DNA of 5,028 nucleotides, from assembly GCA_002401055.1 (NCBI GenBank), contig NVRZ01000266.1, forward strand, positions 1 through 5,028. The letters run 5' to 3'. The stretch's first letter is position 1, and every line of letters begins with the position of its first letter. The notes below the pieces were generated by a model. The model was given only the letters and a program-made list of their open reading frames with translations. It was not told where the DNA came from and searched no databases. The DNA comes from Bacteroidota bacterium. Its GTDB lineage: Bacteria; Bacteroidota; Bacteroidia; NORP154. Position numbers and translations under genes: made by a program. Shown piece after piece: positions 1-5,028 of this stretch.

Positions 1-1418
1 GCAAAAGATCCTGTTCCGCTTGTTGTCCATGCGCCTCCGGTCGCATCGGTTACAGCGCCGGACAAAGTAGTGACGGCGTTATTGGCGCACACCGTTTGAT
101 CCGGTCCCGCATCTACAGTAGGAGCATCTGTAATCGTTATGATTATAAAGTCCGACTCCGAATTACAAGTTCCATTTCCTGTTGTGGTAAGCGTTAATGT
201 AACTGTACCCGCTGTGGTGTCGGCATTGCTGGGTGTGTAGGTGGTGCTAAGCGCCGAAGCATCAGCAAATGTTCCTGTTCCGCTGGTTGTCCAGGCACCG
301 CCGGTTGCATCGGTAACCGAGCCTGATAAAGTGGTAACAGCATTGTTGGCACATACCGTTTGATCCGGTCCCGCATCTGCCGTAGGAGCATCAGTTATGG
401 TAATAATCATAGCGTTTACAGCTGGATTACAAGCACCGTTTCCTGTTGTGGTAAGCGTTAATGTAATGGTACCCGCAGTGGTGTCAGCATCACTTGGAGT
501 ATAAGTAGTAGTTAAAACTGAAGCGTCCGCAAATGTTCCAGTTCCACTGGTTGTCCAAACTGCACCAGAGGCAACGCTTATGGACCCTGCCAAGGTTGTA
601 ACTGCATTATTGGCACAGACAGTTTGGTCCGGTCCTGCATTAACAGTTGGCGAATAAGAAAAAGTTATGAGTAAGGTATCAGGAATTGAATCACACCCGC
701 TAGTCGGAGTTAATATTAATTGAACACTTCCAGCTACTGTATCACCTGCAGACGAGTTATAAGTTGCGTTGAGGTCTGTGTTGCTCGGGGTAAAGGATCC
801 AGAGCCAGTAGTTGTCCACGCGCCAGTACTCACTACGGTAATCGAGCCCGACAGAGGTAGATTTGGGCTTGCGGCGCATAATAGGGTATCTGGCCCTGCG
901 GAAGCAGTGGGAGAAGGAGTGATGGTGAGCAGAACACTATCTGAAACGGCGCAGGCGTTAGTATCTGTTAATACCAATGTGTCGACTCCAACGGCAAAAG
1001 GAATGTAGGTAGGGTTTATTATGTTCGGCCCCGGCAAAAAGCTTCCGCCTCCTGTTGTTGTCCACACTATATCCGTAGTCGTACTTGTAGCACCTGAAAG
1101 CAAAGCTCCTGAAGGGTCTAGGCAAATAAGTAAATCCGGTCCCGCACTAAGGATTGGAAGAGTATCTACTTGTATCACAATTGTGTCACTATCTGCCGGG
1201 CATGTGCCATTAAATGTTGTTGTAAGTAGGAGTGTAACGGTACCTGAAGACAATTCACCAGGAGTAGGGGTATAGGTCGTACTAAGTGAGTCAGAACTTG
1301 GTGTGAAAGTACCAGCGCCCCAAGACCAGCTTCCGGTACTAACACCTGTAACTGCTCCATTCAACGAGATGTTAGAATCTGTTGAACAAATCGTGAAATC
1401 CGTACCTGCGTTTGCAGT
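1..1418 (-). repeat. Tandem array of ~264-bp Ig-like coding repeats
   Basis: Six units lie head to tail in frame inside the large secreted protein. Unit 1 is 1155-1418 (88 residues), unit 2 909-1154 (82), unit 3 648-908 (87), unit 4 384-647 (88), unit 5 120-383 (88) and unit 6 1-119 (cut by the window edge). Each starts with a (T/I)xxAG(P/T)D motif and carries two conserved Cys, one about residue 11 and one near the end in a G-x-C or N-x-C context. Shared cores are W(T/S)xxGxGxF, TYxPS and a TLTLTTTGNG-like strand. Units 4, 5 and 6 are much more alike than units 1-3. Unit 2 is about six residues short in its second half. The pattern suggests beta-sandwich domains forming a stalk; that fold is inferred. 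Confidence 0.93.
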
Positions 1419-2366
1419 AATTACCGTATCAAATTCAATTACTGTTACCGTGTCGCTTGCAGATGGGCATCCGGAAGAATCAGTAATTGAAACCCAATAA
1501 ATGCCAGGATTTCCAGATAATACTTCTATGGTATCGGTTGTTGATCCTGTACTCCATAAATATGTGTAAGGTGGTCTTCCGCCAACTGCAGCGGCTGTTA
1601 ATGTAATGCCGCTTCCTCCAAAGCAGATACTCGGATTCTGGGGATTGATCTGTACATCAAGCGAAGTAAGAAAGTATACCCACGTTGAGTCACACCTTTC
1701 TCCGGATTCGCATCCTGTACCTTCGAGCGTTCCACATACCTTATACTGTATAGAATCTGGAAAAGCTCCTGTAGGCGTTACGATTACTGTATCACATCCC
1801 GACGGACAATCTAAATATGATTCTAGCGTAGAATCCGATGGGATGGAGGTCCAAACAATTGTTGAATCCACGAATCCCTCCGCCCAGAGTGTATCGCTGC
1901 AAGCTTCACTTACAGTAATTGGAGGAGAGATATCGCCGGAACCAATTCCGGCTATCACATAAGTTGGTTTGTCATTTCCAGGTTTACAATACGTTATCGT
2001 GTATGGGGGAGAGAACCCTGCAATACACACGGTGTCCTGAACTGAAAATACAGTTGAATCACAGTTTATGTGAAATTGAGCTGAAGAAATATTTGGCTGT
2101 GGACTCTCAACGCTAAAATACAATGCTCCTGCTGAAGGGGCCAATGTCACTACAAAGGAAATACACGGGTCACCACTTTCCTGATAACAACAAGAATCCA
2201 GCCGCTCAGTATTGGTTTCACTCCAGACGCTATCTGGGTACAATGAAAGATCTACAATAAATTCAGGAGTGGTGGAGTCGCACTGACCATATGCACTGTC
2301 CGTTGACCCAATAATTGATAGCGACAGTGCAACTATAAATAGAATGTAATTTCTTCCTTGTCTCAC
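1..2366 (-). CDS. Large secreted Ig-like repeat protein (adhesin-like), 3' end beyond window
   Basis: This frame is open for 788 codons with no stop or frameshift and leaves the window at its left edge, so only the N-terminal part is seen. The start is GTG at 2366-2364: an in-frame stop lies at 2457-2459, no ATG lies between, and the GTG is followed directly by a signal peptide (R2, R5, hydrophobic core about 8-20, likely cleavage G27/Q28). Residues about 55-150 form a Cys-rich domain (CC at 59-60, ITYCKPGND at 124-132) that I recall as an N-terminal module of Bacteroidota gliding-associated repeat proteins. Residues about 250-301 are SprB-like (PPYTYLWSTG, then YWVSITDSSGC). From 317 on come tandem Ig-like units opening with a DAGPDQTVC-type motif. 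The family is cell-surface or secreted, usually exported by the type IX system and often implicated in adhesion or gliding. A type IX C-terminal domain is expected outside the window but not seen. The ligand is unknown. Confidence 0.9.
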   Translation of the reverse strand, partial: MRQGRNYILFIVALSLSIIGSTDSAYGQCDSTTPEFIVDLSLYPDSVWSETNTERLDSCCYQESGDPCISFVVTLAPSAGALYFSVESPQPNISSAQFHINCDSTVFSVQDTVCIAGFSPPYTITYCKPGNDKPTYVIAGIGSGDISPPITVSEACSDTLWAEGFVDSTIVWTSIPSDSTLESYLDCPSGCDTVIVTPTGAFPDSIQYKVCGTLEGTGCESGERCDSTWVYFLTSLDVQINPQNPSICFGGSGITLTAAAVGGRPPYTYLWSTGSTTDTIEVLSGNPGIYWVSITDSSGCPSASDTVTVIEFDTVITANAGTDFTICSTDSNISLNGAVTGVSTGSWSWGAGTFTPSSDSLSTTYTPTPGELSSGTVTLLLTTTFNGTCPADSDTIVIQVDTLPILSAGPDLLICLDPSGALLSGATSTTTDIVWTTTGGGSFLPGPNIINPTYIPFAVGVDTLVLTDTNACAVSDSVLLTITPSPTASAGPDTLLCAASPNLPLSGSITVVSTGAWTTTGSGSFTPSNTDLNATYNSSAGDTVAGSVQLILTPTSGCDSIPDTLLITFSYSPTVNAGPDQTVCANNAVTTLAGSISVASGAVWTTSGTGTFADASVLTTTYTPSDADTTAGTITLTLTTTGNGACNPAVNAMIITITDAPTADAGPDQTVCANNAVTTLSGSVTDATGGAWTTSGTGTFADASALSTTYTPSNADTTAGTVTLTLTTTGNGTCNSESDFIIITITDAPTVDAGPDQTVCANNAVTTLSGAVTDATGGAWTTSGTGSF

Positions 2367-2375
2367 TTTAATTAA

Positions 2376-2380
2376 CCTCT
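2376..2380 (-). promoter_or_regulatory. Ribosome-binding site candidate for the GTG start
   Basis: AGAGG lies 9 bases before the GTG at 2366 and is the nearest Shine-Dalgarno-like sequence. It supports the GTG as the true start. Bacteroidota often initiate without a strong Shine-Dalgarno, so this is suggestive only. Confidence 0.45.
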
Positions 2381-2418
2381 GTAGATTTGGTTTTCTCCTT
2401 ATCAGTATTGTATCCTCT
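2381..2418 (-). promoter_or_regulatory. Shared 5' leader element, copy upstream of repeat protein
   Basis: On the minus strand this contains AGAGGATACA (2409-2418), a 9-base spacer, AGGAG (2395-2399) and then AAATCTAC (2381-2388). The same three blocks occur in the same order before the neighbouring propeller gene (4481-4525), with the same 9-base spacing between the first two. AGAGGATACA begins 52 bases before the GTG here and 50 bases before the ATG there. The AGGAG is 28 bases from the start codon, too far to be its Shine-Dalgarno. The role is unknown: a protein-binding site, RNA leader element or remnant of duplication are all possible. Confidence 0.4.
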
Positions 2419-2431
2419 GGAAAAATTTGTG

Positions 2432-2439
2432 CAAAGTTA
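2432..2439 (-). promoter_or_regulatory. Candidate Bacteroidota -7 promoter box
   Basis: TAACTTTG matches the Bacteroidota primary-sigma -7 consensus TAnnTTTG exactly. It would place transcription start near 2425, giving a leader of about 58 bases that contains the shared AGAGGATACA element. The matching -33 TTTG is poor: only CTGG lies at about the right distance. It lies in the noncoding gap between the two secreted-protein genes, in the correct orientation for the repeat protein. Confidence 0.45.
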
Positions 2440-2486
2440 AGCAAAACAGCACCATCTTATCCAGGGAATGCCCTTTTCGTTATCAA

Positions 2487-2517
2487 CAACAGTATTGCTG
2501 ATATTTAGTGATACAAA
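2487..2517 (-). promoter_or_regulatory. Second candidate Bacteroidota promoter (-33/-7 pair)
   Basis: On the minus strand TTTG (2514-2517) is followed by 19 bases and TACTGTTG (2487-2494). This fits TTTG-N19/20-TAnnTTTG with one mismatch in the -7 box. It would start transcription near 2480, with a leader of about 115 bases before the GTG. It competes with the box at 2432-2439, which has a perfect -7 but a weak -33. Both may be used. Confidence 0.4.
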
Positions 2518-2561
2518 GACGCATAGAAAAATGATGGTTGCCTGGTGTGAAGAACTATTTT

Positions 2562-4475
2562 TTAGTGTGTCATACCTGATTTGGCTTCCATAAGAGTGAG
2601 AATACCTTCTTTTCGTATCTCCTCATTATCGGCACATTTTGAGTTATAAGTAACAACCCATTTGTATTCTCCTTTTTTAATTTCTTTTCCTTTAGGGGTG
2701 GTAGCCGTCCAATTTTGCTTTACATCATTTGATTCGTATTTGAGCTTTCCTCCTTTGCTGAAAATTTGGAGATGATAATTGACCACATCTGTCTCAGAAT
2801 AATAAAACGTGGTGTTGTTAAACCCTTTATGTGCGACTGAGTCTCTGAGCGGTGTAAATACCGTAGTTTTTCCTGCAAGCACCAGGTTAATGTCATCCTC
2901 ATCAACGCAACCGTTTTTATCTACCCGAACACTGTATTTACCTGATTTATCAACGGTGATTTCTGCCGCCGTTTCGCCGGTAGACCACAAATACTTTCCT
3001 CCTTTGACACCTGAATACAGGACCATGCTTCTGTCGCAATTGGATACATCTGGGCCGAGATCTACGGTTATAGGTGGTACAATAGAAACCGCAATGGTTC
3101 CAATTTCTAACCTCTGTGTGAGAGCATTATAAATTTGTACCCGGTAAGTACCTGACTCCATGACCTTAATATTTGAGGTTGTTTCCCCTGTTGACCACAT
3201 ATAGGTTGCATCTGAGTAAGTTGGCGCCCGTAACTCAAGTGGACCATTGCAAACTGAGGTGTCATTTCCTATGCTTATATCATAGGAGCTGGTAACGATA
3301 TTGGGTAGTCCATAAGTGCTGTATCTGTTTCCCAAGTTGATGGCATCGGCGCTATACCCGCAAGCAGTGCCTGGTGAATTTGGATTATTGATGATATCCA
3401 AATATGAACCAACTCTTGCTACATAGATTTTTCCATCAGGGCCTAATTGAAGTGCTCCAAAGGAATAATCTTCGCTATTGGAAATAATCGATATTCCCGA
3501 ACTAGCTAACTCCTCTTCTGTTTTTGATTTGAGGTCCTCTATATTGTATTGAACAATACCGTTTTCCCCTTTAAGAAAAGAAACATATAACTTTGAATTA
3601 TCTGGCGAAAATGAAAGTCCGTAGGCATATCCTTCAGCTGGTATCTTAAAAGCATTGGACAGTGTTCCCGTCTCATTGTCAAAGTCAAATACCTCAATTC
3701 CATTGCTCATTCTATAACATATCGCTGATGCTAATTTCTTTCCGTCTGATGAAGATTTCAGATAACCGATCGATTCACTATTTTTATTTCCGGTTGTTTT
3801 GCCGTGAAAGAGGCCTACTCTAGTAACTACTGGTTTTCCAACACCATGCGATGTTAAAGGATACACGTAGTACTCGTTTGAGTTCCATTTATGTGAAATC
3901 ACCCAATAGTCCACGCCATTTTTTTGCTTTACCGCTGTAAGCTTCTCGGTTGCCTGTGATAGTAATCGTTCATTTTTAAGCGTTATTCTTCCCTTACCCA
4001 TATTAATTTTTAGATCAGGGGCTAAAAAGTGCTTGTTATTTTTAAACTGGTCGGAACCCCCGGTATCTTTGTTGCCCATGTCTACTTTAGTATAAGATAA
4101 GCCGAGATAACCGGCATCTTCACCTACAGTAAAAATGTAATAAACTGATGAGTTTCCTGGCTCAGGAACAATCAGTGCGGACTGTGTGGACGAGGCGCCT
4201 CCATTTAGGCCCGATCCGTTTGCCATGGGAGTGTGCTCGCGATCCCAAACAGTAATGCCATCGGTATAAAACAATAGCTTACCACTATTGTTGGAGATTG
4301 AAGCGCAACCCTCGTTGGTGTAAAGGTTACCATTCGTCAAAGCAGTAGCCTTTCCAGAGCTGAAGGAGATTCCTGCTCCATTTCCGAAATACCAGTTATT
4401 CGCCTCGTTCTGGCCAAATACGTTAATAGAAAACAATGAACTGATTGCAAATATTAAAACTCCTAGTCTTTTCAT
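2562..4475 (-). CDS. Secreted beta-propeller-like protein with Ig-like modules and divergent type-B T9SS C-terminal domain
   Basis: Complete 637-residue protein. The ATG at 4475 starts a signal peptide (K2 R3, hydrophobic core about 4-19, likely cleavage G21/Q22) and an in-frame stop lies a few codons upstream. Residues 26-120 (NNWYFGNGAG, GCASIS, LLFYTDGITVW, STQSALIVP, YYIFTV) are the conserved opening of a Bacteroidota extracellular family annotated as WD40/lactonase-like propeller. Blade-like motifs continue to about 395 (SFSPDNSKLYVS at 288-299, LGPDGKIYVA at 344-353). Two Ig/SprB-like modules follow at about 400-465 and 468-533, each with a (M/L)WSTGET core. Residues about 537-630 resemble the gliding-motility-associated (CHU_C/type-B) type IX secretion domain: FTP at 540, YHLQIFSKGGKLKYES, then GEYKWVVTY and a final G-I-L-T-L strand. 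The domain is divergent. The likely location is the cell surface or medium; ligand or activity is unknown. It lies about 124 bases after the OmpA-like gene. Confidence 0.92.
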   Translation of the reverse strand: MKRLGVLIFAISSLFSINVFGQNEANNWYFGNGAGISFSSGKATALTNGNLYTNEGCASISNNSGKLLFYTDGITVWDREHTPMANGSGLNGGASSTQSALIVPEPGNSSVYYIFTVGEDAGYLGLSYTKVDMGNKDTGGSDQFKNNKHFLAPDLKINMGKGRITLKNERLLSQATEKLTAVKQKNGVDYWVISHKWNSNEYYVYPLTSHGVGKPVVTRVGLFHGKTTGNKNSESIGYLKSSSDGKKLASAICYRMSNGIEVFDFDNETGTLSNAFKIPAEGYAYGLSFSPDNSKLYVSFLKGENGIVQYNIEDLKSKTEEELASSGISIISNSEDYSFGALQLGPDGKIYVARVGSYLDIINNPNSPGTACGYSADAINLGNRYSTYGLPNIVTSSYDISIGNDTSVCNGPLELRAPTYSDATYMWSTGETTSNIKVMESGTYRVQIYNALTQRLEIGTIAVSIVPPITVDLGPDVSNCDRSMVLYSGVKGGKYLWSTGETAAEITVDKSGKYSVRVDKNGCVDEDDINLVLAGKTTVFTPLRDSVAHKGFNNTTFYYSETDVVNYHLQIFSKGGKLKYESNDVKQNWTATTPKGKEIKKGEYKWVVTYNSKCADNEEIRKEGILTLMEAKSGMTH

Positions 4476-4480
4476 AACAA

Positions 4481-4525
4481 GTAGATTTTATGAGGTAAAA
4501 CCTCCTAATTTCTGATGTATCCTCT
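4481..4525 (-). promoter_or_regulatory. Shared 5' leader element, copy upstream of propeller gene
   Basis: On the minus strand AGAGGATACA (4516-4525), a 9-base spacer, AGGAG (4502-4506) and AAATCTAC (4481-4488) lie before the ATG at 4475. These blocks match, in order, those before the repeat-protein gene at 2381-2418. The spacing of the first two is identical; the gap to the third differs (13 against 6 bases). AGGAG is 26 bases from the ATG, so it is unlikely to be the direct ribosome-binding site. No TTTG or TAnnTTTG box is visible in the 124-base gap, so the gene may be read through from the OmpA-like gene. Confidence 0.4.
4492..4504 (-). repeat. Short inverted repeat in 5' leader
   Basis: GAGGT-TTT-ACCTC on the minus strand is a perfect 5-base inverted repeat with a 3-base loop. 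It overlaps most of the AGGAG block of the shared leader element and ends 16 bases before the ATG. It could fold in the RNA or be an operator half-site pair, but it is short and has no counterpart at the other copy of the element. Confidence 0.25.
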
Positions 4526-4589
4526 TTTTAACGGTGAAAAAATGAAAAAGGTTATGATTTTTGACTTTTAGAGAGATTGTAGTCTGATA

Positions 4590-4605
4590 AGGTAAGGGTT
4601 TACCT
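4590..4605 (-). other. Short hairpin over the OmpA-like stop codon
   Basis: On the minus strand AGGTAA-ACCC-TTACCT forms a 6-base stem with a 4-base loop, and the TAA of the left arm is the stop codon of the OmpA-like gene. There is no T-run after it, so it is not a convincing intrinsic terminator. It might stabilise an mRNA 3' end or cause a weak pause. Confidence 0.25.
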
Positions 4606-5028
4606 GATGATCTTAATTTCAGTTCTCCTGTTTTTCTCACGTCCAGTGGGGTTGTCCGTGCCATCGGGAAAAACGTTTGGCGCAATCGGTTTGGATTCTC
4701 CATACCCCTTAATAATTAGCCTCTCTTTACCAATACCTTGACTAATCAGGTATTTCACCACCGAAGCGGATCTTCTTTCGGATAATAATTGGTTGTAGCG
4801 GGCGGGCCCTTTGTGATCGGTATGGCCAGATATTTCAGCCTTGATGTCCGTATTATCTCTAAGTAATTGTGCCAATCTTTCAAGTTCTGGGTATGATTCA
4901 TCTTTAATACTAGCGCGGTCAAAATCAAACAAAATGTCTTTTAGTAGATAATTCTGACCTTGTTCAAGTTTTTCAGCAGCAGCAACATTGTCCATTGGGT
5001 CGTCTCCTTCAAACAGAAATTCAGGTTC
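4600..5028 (-). CDS. OmpA/Pal-family outer-membrane protein, C-terminal part (start beyond window)
   Basis: The frame stays open from the TAA at 4600-4602 to the right edge, giving 142 residues of the C-terminal end. The ATG at 4993-4995 is internal, because coding continues upstream of it (EPEFLFEGDDP) and only the OmpA domain follows it. The domain is near complete: LKDILFDFDRASI at about residues 29-41 of the visible part, then GHTDHKG, NQLLSERRSASV and KGYGESKPIAPN, ending in NRRTEIKIIR. The Asp of TDHKG and the Arg of the LSxxR motif are the family residues that bind diaminopimelate in peptidoglycan, so binding is likely. The PDGTDNP insert before the final Arg pair resembles Bacteroidota members, in which this domain usually follows TPR, PD40 or other repeats. 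Whether that applies here cannot be seen. It would tie an outer-membrane complex to the cell wall. A link to gliding or type IX secretion is inferred from the neighbours. Confidence 0.93.
   Translation of the reverse strand, partial: EPEFLFEGDDPMDNVAAAEKLEQGQNYLLKDILFDFDRASIKDESYPELERLAQLLRDNTDIKAEISGHTDHKGPARYNQLLSERRSASVVKYLISQGIGKERLIIKGYGESKPIAPNVFPDGTDNPTGREKNRRTEIKIIR

Noticed and set aside
1..660. Regular repeats as a possible CRISPR array or noncoding satellite
   Set aside because: The period is 264 bp with no spacers, the units are in frame and the protein is better conserved than the DNA, so they are coding domain repeats.
769..1500. Plus-strand open frames of 65-84 codons within the repeat region
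   Set aside because: They mirror the repetitive coding strand, resemble one another because of the repeats, and have no consistent start signals.
1606..1962. 118-codon open frame on the plus strand
   Set aside because: It is antisense to the repeat-protein gene, whose frame is supported by signal peptide, SprB-like motif and repeats. Its product has no recognisable motif; Ser/Thr/Val-rich antisense frames are expected opposite such a gene.
2461..2476. AGGGCATTCCCT inverted repeat in the gap as terminator of the propeller gene
   Set aside because: The stem is only 4 bases and no T-run follows on the minus strand; it is not a credible intrinsic terminator.
2809..3132. 107-codon plus-strand open frame
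   Set aside because: It lies fully antisense to the propeller protein's Ig-like and C-terminal region and shows no domain or start signal.
4488..4703. 71-codon minus-strand open frame overlapping the OmpA-like 3' end
   Set aside because: Most of it is an out-of-frame reading of the conserved OmpA domain; the rest is the AT-rich leader of the next gene.
4600..4995. Short 131-residue OmpA protein starting at the ATG at 4995
   Set aside because: The frame continues upstream to the window edge without a stop, and no signal peptide follows this ATG, so it is internal to a longer protein.

Overview
The window comes from a Bacteroidota genome, probably a Flavobacteriia-, Cytophagia- or Chitinophagia-type bacterium. 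The evidence is protein families typical of that phylum, signal peptides predicted to leave Gln at the mature N terminus, TAnnTTTG-type promoter boxes and moderate-to-low GC. Everything that codes is on the minus strand, so the genes read from right to left. No tRNA, rRNA, CRISPR array, insertion sequence or phage gene was seen.

Right edge (4600-5028): the C-terminal part of an OmpA/Pal-like outer-membrane protein with a peptidoglycan-binding domain. Its start lies outside the window. Middle (2562-4475): a complete 637-residue secreted protein. It has a signal peptide, a beta-propeller-like region, two Ig/SprB-like 'WSTGET' modules and a divergent C-terminal domain of the type-B (gliding-motility-associated) type IX secretion family. 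Left half (1-2366): the first 788 codons of a very large secreted protein. It has a GTG start, a signal peptide, a Cys-rich N-terminal domain, one SprB-like module and then a tandem array of roughly 88-residue Thr/Gly/Ala-rich Ig-like repeats that runs off the left edge. This reading frame is open from 2366 to the window edge.

Taken together this looks like a surface or adhesin locus. Two exported proteins, probably carried by the type IX secretion system, sit downstream of an OmpA-like protein that could anchor an envelope complex to peptidoglycan. The gap between the OmpA gene and the propeller gene (about 124 bases) has no clear promoter, so those two may be co-transcribed. The 195-base gap before the repeat-protein gene holds two promoter candidates.

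The most unusual signals are these: (1) a three-block sequence, AGAGGATACA-N9-AGGAG followed by AAATCTAC, in the 5' leaders of both secreted-protein genes; (2) neighbouring repeats that are almost identical as protein but differ at many silent positions, interrupted by patches identical at the DNA level; (3) a C-terminal secretion-type domain in the propeller protein that has lost its usual hallmark motif.
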